Shown here one piece after another: positions 28,174 through 36,528 of a DNA stretch of 39,200 bases. The notes beneath the pieces were generated by a model. The model saw only the letters and a list, made by a program, of their open reading frames with translations, did no database searches and had not been told where the DNA came from. The DNA comes from Winslowiella iniecta. Lineage in GTDB: Bacteria; Pseudomonadota; Gammaproteobacteria; Enterobacterales; Enterobacteriaceae. The translations under genes were made by a program, and so were the position numbers. Position 1 is the stretch's first letter, and each line of letters begins with the position of its first letter. The stretch is from positions 1 to 39,200 of the forward strand of contig NZ_JRXE01000039.1 in assembly GCF_001267535.1 (NCBI RefSeq). Direction: 5' to 3'.

Positions 28174-28227
28174 GAGCCAACCGGCTTAGCCTGCTGACCC
28201 TGACTGTGCTTGAGCTCAGTCTGAATA

Positions 28228-28312
<85 letters not shown>

Positions 28313-28323
28313 TGGGTACTTGA

Positions 28324-28399
<76 letters not shown>

Positions 28400-28413
28400 A
28401 TCAAGTGGTGCGC

Positions 28414-28442
28414 ATTCTAGGAACTGCGGGCGCGGGATGCAA
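28414..28442 (-). promoter_or_regulatory. thrU-tufB operon promoter
   Basis: TTGCAT (28437-28442) and TAGAAT (28414-28419) are 17 bp apart on the minus strand, with a GCGCACC discriminator, as in stringently controlled tRNA promoters. An A/T-rich run lies just upstream (28443-28460), a likely UP element. In E. coli Fis sites lie further upstream. Confidence 0.8.
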
Positions 28443-28774
28443 CAAAAAAATTGCGATAAATGTGCTTTCGCTTATTATTTGTGCAAAACTTCGCAAATTG
28501 ACGATTTTTTGGAGAAAAAACGCGCAATAAAAGCCACTCACCAGCGCATTTTGCTGCGACCGCTGCGCCAGGTTGTAGCCATTTAATTCTTTCGGCGCCC
28601 GTCAACCGCTCAACAATCATACAAACGCCACCCTTCTGCACCACTCGCTGTCGTCATGCTCATCGATAGTGCAATTTTTCGCTCAGGGATGAACATTTAC
28701 CGCCTGTTTTCCACTATCCAGCACTGGATCGCTTATTGCATCTAATCAATGAAAGTCTTTAAGGAGGAGAACGC
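28443..28774. other. spacer between the tRNA-tufB promoter and the GNAT gene
   Basis: The first part is AT-rich and probably serves as UP element and Fis-binding region of the tRNA-tufB promoter. The rest should hold the promoter of the rightward acetyltransferase gene, but I see no convincing -35/-10 pair. No RNA gene or credible ORF is visible. Confidence 0.4.
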
Positions 28775-29323
28775 ATGAAAATCATCTTACTCAATGCTGC
28801 CACCTTACCTCTGTATCGTAGCGAGCTGGCCACTCTGTTAATGGATGCTGTCGCCAGTAATGCGTCCGTCGGGTATCAACAACGTTTAACACGTGAAGCG
28901 GCTGAAAGTTACTTTCATAGTTTGCGCTCTGAAATCGCCAAACGGGAAAGGCTGCTGTGGATTGCCCGTGACCCTCAGGGATTACGTGGCAGCGTCCAGC
29001 TGGAGATCTGTCAAAAGCCGGATGGTCAAAACCGCGCGGAAATTCATAAACTGCTGGTGCACTCGCGTGTCAGACGTCAGGGCACGGCTAAAATGCTGAT
29101 CGCTGCTCTTGAGCGCAGCGCGCATGAGCAGCAGCGTGGGCTGCTCTGCCTGAATACCCGTGCTGGCTCAGCCTCGGAAGCATTCTGGCGCGCACAGGGC
29201 TACCACTGTCTCGGTGAAATCCCCGATTATGCCAGTTCACCCGATGGCTATTTCCATGCATCGGTGATCTATTACAAGAGACTGTTCGCGGTTAACCCGC
29301 TGATCCGTTCGATTGCCAGTTAA
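28775..29323 (+). CDS. GNAT acetyltransferase, similar to tabtoxin-resistance protein Ttr
   Basis: This 182-aa protein is a GNAT-family N-acetyltransferase. The acetyl-CoA-binding motif A is VHSRVRRQGTAKMLIAALE at about residues 92-110 (Q/R-x-x-G-x-A form). As I recall the Pseudomonas syringae tabtoxin-resistance protein, shared blocks include ASVGY, CQKPDGQNRAEIHKLLV, RGLLCLNTRAGSASEAFW, GEIPDYASSPDG and a C-terminal IYYKRL. These residues cover most of the protein, so relation is likely. Ttr inactivates tabtoxinine-beta-lactam by acetylation; the substrate here is unknown. A strong AAGGAGG (28761-28767) is 7 nt before the ATG. E. coli has no gene at this place. Confidence 0.75.
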   Translation: MKIILLNAATLPLYRSELATLLMDAVASNASVGYQQRLTREAAESYFHSLRSEIAKRERLLWIARDPQGLRGSVQLEICQKPDGQNRAEIHKLLVHSRVRRQGTAKMLIAALERSAHEQQRGLLCLNTRAGSASEAFWRAQGYHCLGEIPDYASSPDGYFHASVIYYKRLFAVNPLIRSIAS

Positions 29324-29461
29324 CAAAAGTGCAAAAGTGCGGGCGTTGTTGCGATTGCGTCTGCACATTTATCTTTTTCCTTCTTTTTCTCGCCTTACTG
29401 GTGTTAACCTCCTGCGCATTGTTTTCTGAAATTTCCCTGAGTACGTAAGCGAAATAAGGAG

Positions 29462-29533
29462 ATGGCGTTTTCACGTCAGCCCTTATGCAACGTGCTGACG
29501 GGTAAATATTTGCTGGCAGAAGCATGCATATGA
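29462..29533 (+). CDS. possible 23-codon leader ORF overlapping coaA
   Basis: An ATG at 29462 opens a 23-codon frame that stops at TGA 29531-29533, overlapping the coaA ATG (29530) in an ATGA arrangement that could couple translation. The only ribosome-binding-like sequence, AAGGAG, touches the ATG directly, which is too close. No relative is recognised. It may be chance. Confidence 0.2.
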   Translation: MAFSRQPLCNVLTGKYLLAEACI

Positions 29534-30480
29534 GCAAAAAAGATTCCCTGGTAACTACGCCCTACTTAGAGTTCGACAGGACCCAATGGGCAGCGTTACG
29601 TGACTCCGTGCCAATGACGCTTTCAGAAGAAGAGATTGCACGTCTGAAAGGCATTAACGAAGATCTTTCGCTGGAAGAAGTGGCTGAGATCTATCTGCCT
29701 TTGTCACGTTTGCTGAATTTCTACATCAGTTCCAACGTACGCCGTCAGGCAGTGCTCGAGCAGTTTTTAGGCACCGATGGTCAGAAAGTTCCTTATATCA
29801 TTAGCATTGCTGGCAGCGTTGCCGTCGGCAAGAGCACCACGGCGCGTGTCCTGCAAGCGCTGCTGAGCCGCTGGCCGGAACACAGACGCGTTGAGCTGAT
29901 TACCACCGACGGCTTTTTGCACCCTAATGACGTGCTGAAAGAGCGCGGACTGATGAAGAAAAAGGGATTCCCGCAATCCTATGATATGCATCGTCTGGTC
30001 AATTTCGTGTCTGATCTGAAATCAGGCTCTTCGCAGGTTACTGCTCCGGTCTATTCGCATCTGATTTATGATGTGATCCCCGACGGGGACAAGATTGTAC
30101 AACAGCCGGATATACTGATTCTCGAAGGCCTGAATGTATTACAGACCGGGATGGATTATCCGCACGATCCGCATCATGTATTCGTTTCAGATTTTGTCGA
30201 TTTCTCAATCTATGTTGACGCGCCAGAAGAGTTGCTGGAAAGATGGTATATCAATCGCTTCCTGAAATTCCGCCAGGGCGCATTTACCGATCCTGATTCC
30301 TATTTCCATCATTATGCCCAACTTTCGGAACAGGAAGCCGTTGGTATCGCGACTCAGCTATGGAAAGAGATTAACTGGCTGAATCTTAAGCAGAACATTT
30401 TACCTACCCGTGAACGCGCCAGCCTGATTATGACCAAAAGTGCCGATCATGCGGTGGAATGCGTTCGATTGCGTAAATAA
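29530..30480 (+). CDS. coaA: pantothenate kinase (type I)
   Basis: CoaA phosphorylates pantothenate, the first and feedback-regulated step of coenzyme A synthesis. The 316-aa protein has the E. coli length and a P-loop GSVAVGKST (about 95-103, Lys101), followed by [10 protein letters not shown] and [10 protein letters not shown]. The C-terminal block [21 protein letters not shown] is diagnostic of the type I enzyme. Two ATG codons are in frame (29524 and 29530); the second matches the known N-terminus (MSxKxxxLxTPY). In E. coli coaA is next to birA; here the pilus cluster separates them. Confidence 0.96.
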   Translation: MSKKDSLVTTPYLEFDRTQWAALRDSVPMTLSEEEIARLKGINEDLSLEEVAEIYLPLSRLLNFYISSNVRRQAVLEQFLGTDGQKVPYIISIAGSVAVGKSTTARVLQALLSRWPEHRRVELITTDGFLHPNDVLKERGLMKKKGFPQSYDMHRLVNFVSDLKSGSSQVTAPVYSHLIYDVIPDGDKIVQQPDILILEGLNVLQTGMDYPHDPHHVFVSDFVDFSIYVDAPEELLERWYINRFLKFRQGAFTDPDSYFHHYAQLSEQEAVGIATQLWKEINWLNLKQNILPTRERASLIMTKSADHAVECVRLRK

Positions 30481-30491
30481 CGGTGCCTGGA

Positions 30492-30513
30492 ACAGCAGAG
30501 TCTGTTCTGCTGT
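30492..30513 (+). terminator. hairpin between coaA and the pilus operon
   Basis: ACAGCAGA (30492-30499) and TCTGCTGT (30506-30513) form an 8-bp stem with a 6-nt loop, followed on the plus strand by ACCCTTT. It lies 12 nt after the coaA stop and could end coaA; the U-tract is short. The convergent pilus operon ends 10 nt further on. Confidence 0.5.
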
Positions 30514-30522
30514 ACCCTTTCA

Positions 30523-31344
30523 TTACAGGTAAGAGACATAAACGATGCCACTGGCGCTGTATTTTCCCGCCTCCGGCATCTCTTTCGCTCCGAGCGCAGC
30601 CTTTAGAGTAAAACTTTGCCGCTTATTGTTGCCCGGCAGGGTAAATGTCACGCCATCCCATGCATCCTGATTGTTAATCGTCAGCGTGCTGTAAAAATTT
30701 CTCCTGGCACCATCAAAATAAATCTGACGCTCTCCCAACAGAGACTCCGCAAACACACTGACCGTTCCAGCTAATGAGCAGTACAAATATCCGGTAACTT
30801 CCTGCGCGGTATCATTAATCTGCAGGCTGTTCAGCACGCCAAAATTAATTTCCAGCGGCAGGACTATGTGACATGACTGATTTTCCGGAGGCAGCTCACC
30901 GCATACCGATCCAGGAAACTTCACTGCGGTGCGGGTCTCTGGCGTGGGATGCTGCGGTTGATCGATATAGAACATCCCGACGCAAGTGGCTTGCCGGCTC
31001 TCGACGTTAAACACGCCGGTGTAAGGGATGCCTTTTGCCTGTCGCCACGCTTCCATCACCTCTTTACGCGTCCGCAGCCTTTCAATACGAATACAGTTAT
31101 TATTCAGGGCGCAGGAAGAGTACATACTCGGCGCATGCGAGCGATACATCACATCCAGACCGACATAACAACTTGGCCATTTAAAACAAGGGTTAAGATC
31201 GATTTCATTCTCCTCCCATCCCACCAGCCGATGCACCACCTGAAGATTATTGAAAGAGAGAGGAAACACATAAGCCCCCGCCATCACCTGTTGCGCCAGC
31301 ACAGTCAGCAGGAGGATTAACGCCCTGACTAGTTTGATAAACAT
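30523..31344 (-). CDS. probable pilus tip adhesin (two-domain)
   Basis: The last gene of the pilus operon, where a tip adhesin is expected. The 273-aa protein starts with a signal peptide (MFIKLVRALILLLTVLAQQVMAGA). The N-terminal part (about 25-155) contains six cysteines and no pilin motif, fitting a receptor-binding domain. The C-terminal part (about 155-273) looks like a pilin domain: CHIVLPLEINFGVLNS, a paired Cys in GYLYCSLAG, and a C-terminal GIVYVSYL strand for chaperone binding. It is shorter than PapG (about 336 aa) and I recognise no close relative, so the ligand is unknown. AAAGGA lies about 8 nt before the ATG. Confidence 0.7.
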   Translation of the reverse strand: MFIKLVRALILLLTVLAQQVMAGAYVFPLSFNNLQVVHRLVGWEENEIDLNPCFKWPSCYVGLDVMYRSHAPSMYSSCALNNNCIRIERLRTRKEVMEAWRQAKGIPYTGVFNVESRQATCVGMFYIDQPQHPTPETRTAVKFPGSVCGELPPENQSCHIVLPLEINFGVLNSLQINDTAQEVTGYLYCSLAGTVSVFAESLLGERQIYFDGARRNFYSTLTINNQDAWDGVTFTLPGNNKRQSFTLKAALGAKEMPEAGKYSASGIVYVSYL

Positions 31345-31377
31345 TCCATTGTTCCTTTATTCGCATAGCCAGCAAGG

Positions 31378-31905
31378 CTATAAATAAACGGCACGCAATG
31401 TGGCGGAGGCTCTTATCTTACCTTTCGCCAAGATGGCTCCATGACGCTGAACCGGTACCGCTTGCAGTCTCGGCAGATGCCCGATATCAATCGGTACTGA
31501 TTTGTTAATCTCCAGTGGTACTCCATCCAGCAGCATTCTTATCCCCAGACCCGGCATATTGGTATCCAGTGCGGTAATATCAAATGGGCTGACAGCGCCG
31601 GCCAGCGTCAATGTCACCACTGAGGGAGCAACCGTACCGGGACACTTCAGCTTAAAATCGATATCCTGCAGGTAATTCTGCCCGTCGACTTTATCCGCGT
31701 TGAGGTTGTCGCCAAATTCGACCGTGATCATCTGCCCCTGATTAATCGTGCAGGCCGGCGTAATCAGTACCACACGCAGCATTATATTCTTCTGCGGAAC
31801 GGCATGGGCTACGCTCAGCAGGTTAATACCAAAGGCGACAAGCATTACGCTACATAACAGCAGGATACTTCCCGGCTGACTGCCGCTTTTTTGCCATGGC
31901 TTCAT
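31378..31905 (-). CDS. minor pilus subunit (adaptor-like)
   Basis: A secreted pilin-family protein of about 175 aa. After a long signal peptide (ending SVAHA), the mature chain begins VPQKNIMLRVVLITPACTINQGQMITVEFGD, with the first Cys of the pilin disulfide; the second is in KLKCPGT. It ends in RASATLRAVYL, a typical chaperone-binding beta strand. This resembles PapF/PapK/MrpE-like minor subunits, which connect rod and adhesin. The frame can start at ATG 31932, overlapping the chaperone stop by one base, but ATG 31905 has GGAGA at good spacing and a more ordinary signal peptide, so it was chosen. The alternative is possible. Confidence 0.75.
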   Translation of the reverse strand: MKPWQKSGSQPGSILLLCSVMLVAFGINLLSVAHAVPQKNIMLRVVLITPACTINQGQMITVEFGDNLNADKVDGQNYLQDIDFKLKCPGTVAPSVVTLTLAGAVSPFDITALDTNMPGLGIRMLLDGVPLEINKSVPIDIGHLPRLQAVPVQRHGAILAKGKIRASATLRAVYL

Positions 31906-31931
31906 CGATTTATCTCCGGGCAGGTCGATCA

Positions 31932-32681
31932 TTATTTATGCTCTACCACCGCCCGGCAGCGATCGGCTTCGCAACGAAATTTAAGCTCAGTACGCCCTCC
32001 GTAGTCGTTGACGTAAGTCAGCACCGGCTCTGATCCCAGACTGGAGAGCGAGCCGCCCAGCCATGCCTTATCTCGTGGCGCAATCATTAACGGCGCAAAC
32101 CCCGCCGCCGTAGTGCTCTTCTGATGATGCCTGGCGTCTACCAGCGTGATGAAGTAAGGCGTCGGATTAGCGATTTGATAGCGGTCATCCCGCCGGGTCA
32201 GCGTCAGTTGTTGCTGCCACGGCGTCAGCCGCTCTGCCTCACCAGGCACAATGGCCTGTGGTCGGTAAAACAGCTTGATGCTGGTTTGCAATGCAATTTG
32301 TAAGGTATTGGGTTTGTCGCTACGTGGGGGGATTTCGCGCAGGTTAAAGTAAAAAAGGGTCTCTCTATCCTGCGCCAGCGATTCGGCCGCTGGCAGCGCC
32401 TGTATTTTTATCTGGCTTCTTTCGCCCGGCTCAACACGTTGCACCGGAGGTAACACCATTAATGGCGAGCTGATTTTTTCTCCCTGCTCGTCGGTCAGCC
32501 AGCTCTGAGCCAGAAAAGGCAATTGCTTATTCTCATTGCTGATACTCAGGCTAATCGCTTTGTCGCCGGCATTATAAATGACCCTTGTGCGGTCGAGCGC
32601 AATAGCGGCCATAGCCATTGATGTATTGAGGTTCACCAGCAAGATGACCGCGACGGCGCGGCCCGACAAATTAAGTTTCAT
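31932..32681 (-). CDS. periplasmic pilus chaperone (PapD-like)
   Basis: A 249-aa chaperone that folds pilins in the periplasm by donor-strand complementation. After a signal peptide (to about Ala26), it shows the PapD signatures: ALDRTRVIYNAGDKAISLSISN (with the conserved Arg), LPFLAQSWL, PPVQRVEPG, the YFNLREIPPRSD block, and ALQTSIKLFYRP with the active-site Lys. The second domain ends YVNDYGGRTELKFRCEADRC, as in PapD with its C-terminal Cys pair. It is of the short F1-G1 loop (FGS) type. It starts 48 nt after the usher. Confidence 0.93.
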   Translation of the reverse strand: MKLNLSGRAVAVILLVNLNTSMAMAAIALDRTRVIYNAGDKAISLSISNENKQLPFLAQSWLTDEQGEKISSPLMVLPPVQRVEPGERSQIKIQALPAAESLAQDRETLFYFNLREIPPRSDKPNTLQIALQTSIKLFYRPQAIVPGEAERLTPWQQQLTLTRRDDRYQIANPTPYFITLVDARHHQKSTTAAGFAPLMIAPRDKAWLGGSLSSLGSEPVLTYVNDYGGRTELKFRCEADRCRAVVEHK

Positions 32682-32729
32682 ATCACGCTATCCATCCCTG
32701 TAACGATTATTGAATGATGTCCTTAAAAA

Positions 32730-35249
32730 CTATTCAGCCCCGACCGACCGGTTACGGCAAGGCAGACTGAGCGCAGCTAACTGCGGTTCTGATAACGAAA
32801 CAGGTATTTGTACATAGCACTGCACGCTATTATCCCACTCAACCGACATTCTCTCGCCCGGCCGGATGCCACTCAGCCAGGCACTGCCCTCATCACTGAC
32901 CATGCCGGTCTGCTGCATTTTTTCATTGCGCAGCAACGCGCCAAAGGGTGGAACCTGTTCCTTATCGAGATGGATACTGACCATCGCCTTCTTACCTGCA
33001 GTCACATTGAATTTTCGATAACCGATAGCCCCTTCCGTCAGCGTGGCCTGCACTACCGATCGGGTTGCTTCAATATCGTCAGACAGCCTTTCAACATCAA
33101 TACGGGCACGGCTGGGGTAATAACTGTGCATATCTGTTATCACCGCCTTACCGAAAACATTGCTTTTGACCGGGCTGCCATATCCTCTTACCGGTACGTC
33201 AGCGAGGCCATCAACATCCACCAGTAACCGGGTGCCGCCAGAAGCCGAGACGCGATGCACTGCTCCCCCTTCAGGCGTCAGGGTTGCACCACCCTGTGCT
33301 GATAATCCAATTGAGCTATATTGACCTTGCTGGTAGCCAGCACTGGCGCTCAGTTGTGCACTCTCTCCCGCGTGGTTGTAAAAGCCACTGAACGCCCCTC
33401 CCTGAGGTGTAGTGCCAGCACTAAGCTGATAGTTATGCTGCTCATCAATATTTCTAAAATATCCCACGCTCTGCTCAAGCTGTTGATTATTTAGGGAGAG
33501 GTTATAGCTTAGTGTTGATTGTGTTCCCCACGGCAAGGCGAAAGCGATCCAGCCACCCTTATCATCGCGGTCACTGAACTTATTGCGGAAACCGGCCAGC
33601 GAAACGTTGATATTCTTCCAGCCAGCCAGATCAAACATTCGGGCTAAAGTCAGATCATATCGTTCGCTGTGAGGGCGATCCCAGTAACTCTGGTGGCTGT
33701 AATTGAGATATGCATCCAGCTGCCAGCGGGTAAACTGCTGCCTGAAGGTGAGCGTATAGAGCTGCTTGCCGTGACGACTCAGCGAATTATCCTGCTTTGC
33801 CAGCAGATAATCAGACATCGTCATAAAATTACGCTCGGAAAACCGATAGCCGGCGAAGGTTAACTGGCTGGAAATCGATTCAAAACGTTTGGCGTAGCTC
33901 AGGCGCAGGGATTCTCCACTCAGGCTAATGTCATCAGAGACATCCGCGCGCGACACGGTGCCATCAACAGAGACTGCGCCGAGGATAAACAAGTCTCGTC
34001 CAATCCCCGCCGACACTGCCTGATATTCTTCTCCGAGGATACTGCCGCCATAGGCTGACCAGCTATTAGAAATGCCCCAGGAGAATTCTGTGCTGGCAAA
34101 CAGTGGATCGGTAAGACGGTGGGCAGTCAGCGAGGGCTTTCCGGCAGCCAGCTTATAGCGCACCATACCTGGACGGGTGAGATACGGCACCGTGGCGGTA
34201 TCGATCTGAAAACGCTGGATATTCCCATCCTGCTCTTCGATACGCACATCCAGCTTACCTGCTACCGCATCACTAAGATCCTGAATACGAAAGGGGCCAG
34301 CGGGTACCTGAGTTTCATACAGTACGCGATCCTGCTGGCTGATGATCACTCTGGCATTGCTTCTGGCGACACCCGTAACTTCGGCAGCATAGCCCCGTAA
34401 GCCGGGCGGTAACATACTGTCGTCTGAGTTCAGGCTCAGGCCAGTAAAACGGAAACTATCAAAAATGGCTGAATCGAGATTATCTTCTCCCAGCGTCAGG
34501 CGCGCTCGCAGGCTGGGTATTGCTCGCCAGCCGTAGTAGCGACTCCAGTCGATATCATACTGGCGGTTTTCCCCACTCTGCGTTTTCTCGCCGAAGCGTC
34601 CCTGCCACTCCGCACGCAGCCGCCACGCCTCGAAGTTAGCGCCGGTGACGCCATTACCACTGATACTGTAACTCTGTGTGCCAGTATGATGCTGTTCAGT
34701 GGCCTGCATATTCAGGTTGTAATCCAGCAGTACGCCGGCTATTCCGTCGTCCCAGCGCGAAGGCGGATCCCAGTCACTGGCATCGTACTCCAGCCAGTTT
34801 TGCGGGATTTTCACAACCAGCACGCCCTCCCCCAGCTCGCCCCGCACTTCCATTCCGGCGATACTGGAGATATCCAGACATTCGCCGTGGTGCCACCAGG
34901 TGAGCCGGGCCAGCAGGTTGGGCTTGATGGCAAACGCCGTCACTTCGTTGCGGGTCAGACAGGCTTGACTGCCCTCTGGGTTATTATCCACGGGATAAAA
35001 ATGGATTTCCTGTTCTGGTAATTCATGGCGATTAATCATAATCGACATTTGATAGCTCCCGGGCAAAATAAATCCACGACGAGAAAACTGCGCAAAATCG
35101 ATATTCTCCCGGTCCTTAATATCCATCACATCAGTGTTGAAGCGAATTTCATTTGCAGATGCTGGTAGGCTATCGAGTAAACACGAAATTAAAATCGCCT
35201 TTGTCAAATAGCTGAGAGCGTTAAAACGTCCATTGTTTTTATCACTCAT
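32730..35249 (-). CDS. outer-membrane pilus usher (PapC-like)
   Basis: An 839-aa outer-membrane channel that assembles and exports pili; PapC is about 836 aa. After the signal peptide (to about Ala32), the N-terminal domain begins FNTDVMDIKDRENIDFAQFSRRGFILPGSY, typical for chaperone-subunit binding. The barrel then shows PPSRWDDGIAGVLLDYNLN, TLGEDNLDSAIFDSFRFTG, DDSMLPPGLRGYAAEVTGVA, VPAGPFRIQDL and GTRLLVDVDGLADVPV. The C-terminal domains contain EATRSVVQATLTEGAIGYRK and the final Cys pair (VQC...LPC). Sequence blocks follow PapC closely, so the operon belongs to the pi (P-pilus) clade. Confidence 0.95.
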   Translation of the reverse strand: MSDKNNGRFNALSYLTKAILISCLLDSLPASANEIRFNTDVMDIKDRENIDFAQFSRRGFILPGSYQMSIMINRHELPEQEIHFYPVDNNPEGSQACLTRNEVTAFAIKPNLLARLTWWHHGECLDISSIAGMEVRGELGEGVLVVKIPQNWLEYDASDWDPPSRWDDGIAGVLLDYNLNMQATEQHHTGTQSYSISGNGVTGANFEAWRLRAEWQGRFGEKTQSGENRQYDIDWSRYYGWRAIPSLRARLTLGEDNLDSAIFDSFRFTGLSLNSDDSMLPPGLRGYAAEVTGVARSNARVIISQQDRVLYETQVPAGPFRIQDLSDAVAGKLDVRIEEQDGNIQRFQIDTATVPYLTRPGMVRYKLAAGKPSLTAHRLTDPLFASTEFSWGISNSWSAYGGSILGEEYQAVSAGIGRDLFILGAVSVDGTVSRADVSDDISLSGESLRLSYAKRFESISSQLTFAGYRFSERNFMTMSDYLLAKQDNSLSRHGKQLYTLTFRQQFTRWQLDAYLNYSHQSYWDRPHSERYDLTLARMFDLAGWKNINVSLAGFRNKFSDRDDKGGWIAFALPWGTQSTLSYNLSLNNQQLEQSVGYFRNIDEQHNYQLSAGTTPQGGAFSGFYNHAGESAQLSASAGYQQGQYSSIGLSAQGGATLTPEGGAVHRVSASGGTRLLVDVDGLADVPVRGYGSPVKSNVFGKAVITDMHSYYPSRARIDVERLSDDIEATRSVVQATLTEGAIGYRKFNVTAGKKAMVSIHLDKEQVPPFGALLRNEKMQQTGMVSDEGSAWLSGIRPGERMSVEWDNSVQCYVQIPVSLSEPQLAALSLPCRNRSVGAE

Positions 35250-35370
35250 TGGATAATTTCTTAGTCTTTATCCACCTCAGGCATCCCTTGGTGCCACAAT
35301 TTTTACAATGAGGAGATTCAGGTAAAAATTCAGAGCTGAAACTGAGTAACTAATTGTTCCTCTCCGTTGT

Positions 35371-35402
35371 AAAAAGGCATGTGAAATTCCGCTTCACATG
35401 CC
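35371..35402 (-). terminator. attenuator between major pilin and usher
   Basis: GGCATGTGAA (35376-35385) and TTCACATGCC (35393-35402) form a perfect 10-bp stem with a 7-nt loop, followed on the minus strand by TTTTT (35371-35375). It starts 10 nt after the major subunit stop. It should end most transcripts there and give much more pilin than usher, as intercistronic hairpins do in other pilus operons. Confidence 0.85.
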
Positions 35403-35411
35403 CCTCCCTGT

Positions 35412-35945
35412 TTATGGATAAACGAGTGTGAACCCAGCAATACTCTGGAATTCACCAGGAGTAATTGTCGCGGAAGCACCACCACCCCGAAGATACGCGG
35501 TATAAGGCAGCGTGTTATAACCCTGCAACAGAGGCTGAGGCGTCGTCGGTACACCTAACCTTATTTTGTTATTACTACCATCGTTCATCTCGATGCTGGC
35601 ACCACTTGCAGTACCACTAATCCCCAGACTATCAGGGTCATAAGCCGATACCGGGCCAGAAAAAATGGCTTGTACGGTTTTCATTGTGGTTATATCGCAG
35701 TTTTCGAGTCTGATTTGGAACGGGCGAGGTACGGAAGTGCCGGTATTGCCGTTAGCGGCCAGTGCAACATTCGAGACCTGTCCGAGCTCAACCGTCTGAT
35801 CTACGCTATCAGGACTAATTGAACAGGGTGAGTCAATAATCGCTCCGCTAAACGTCAATTTTCCATGACCGGCATCTGCAGCATCTGCGACTGAAACAGA
35901 ACCAAATATCATCACTGCAGTCATCATTATCTTATTCACTTCCAT
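35412..35945 (-). CDS. major pilus subunit (PapA-like)
   Basis: The first gene of the operon and probable rod pilin, about 177 aa. It has a signal peptide (MEVNKIMMTAVMIFGSVSVADA), then GKLTFSGAIIDSPCSISPDSVDQTVELGQVSN, the PapA-like start with the first disulfide Cys; the second is in RLENCDI. The C-terminal strand reads GFTLVYP, with the penultimate aromatic residue usual for pilins though followed by Pro. The frame is open upstream to 36050, but that part is Lys-rich and not pilin-like; the ATG at 35945 directly begins the signal peptide, with AAGGAT 11-12 nt upstream. Confidence 0.88.
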   Translation of the reverse strand: MEVNKIMMTAVMIFGSVSVADAADAGHGKLTFSGAIIDSPCSISPDSVDQTVELGQVSNVALAANGNTGTSVPRPFQIRLENCDITTMKTVQAIFSGPVSAYDPDSLGISGTASGASIEMNDGSNNKIRLGVPTTPQPLLQGYNTLPYTAYLRGGGASATITPGEFQSIAGFTLVYP

Positions 35946-36528
35946 GAACTTCTTATCCTTTTTAAATTCAATCACAAGATTTCCTTTCATTTTAAAAAAT
36001 GAACATATAGATTTTGATATGTGTATATTTTTAAATGGCAAGCACGACAAATGTGCCTAACAACTGCCATGTGAGTGATTATAAAGAAACAACCTGATGA
36101 TAAATGATGGCATCGCGAAAGATTGCCTTGCATTCAGCAATAAGACCATTTACGAAGAATCCTTCTCTGCACTGGTCTTTATTCAGATTGTCATTGAAAC
36201 TTTACAAAGAAGAAATAGGATTTAAAAGTAATATTTTCTCGTCGGTTAAATACGAAACTTTTCACTTAACAAATTAATATAGTGAATTCATTGCGACATA
36301 ACAGGTCGCGAAGATATACAAATCAGCATAAAACACTATACATTTACTTTTTAGTAAAATATTAGTTCCTTAAAATCATTTACAGTCTACAATATCCGGC
36401 ATAGAGGACTATTTAAAGGATAATAAAATACGTCAGATATTTTCATAAATAACTGTTTGGAAAGGGATTTTAAGAACTATCTTAATAAGTTTTTTGTGCT
36501 AATTCACATGACAAGGAGTTCACTATTT
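35946..36528. promoter_or_regulatory. AT-rich control region of the pilus operon
   Basis: This stretch between the leftward major pilin gene and the rightward regulator is by eye about 30% G+C, far below its neighbours, and should hold divergent promoters. I cannot place them securely. There is no GATC in 36001-36456, so the Dam/Lrp switch sites of the pap promoter are absent. Such AT-rich DNA is a likely target for H-NS; this is inference. No gene with recognisable content is seen in it. Confidence 0.6.

Noticed and set aside
28417..28644. 75-codon frame upstream of the tRNA genes
   Set aside because: It overlaps the thrU-tufB promoter, and its translation has no recognisable feature.
35946..36050. 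Upstream extension of the major pilin frame
   Set aside because: The extra 35 residues are Lys-rich and precede an ordinary signal peptide that starts at 35945.
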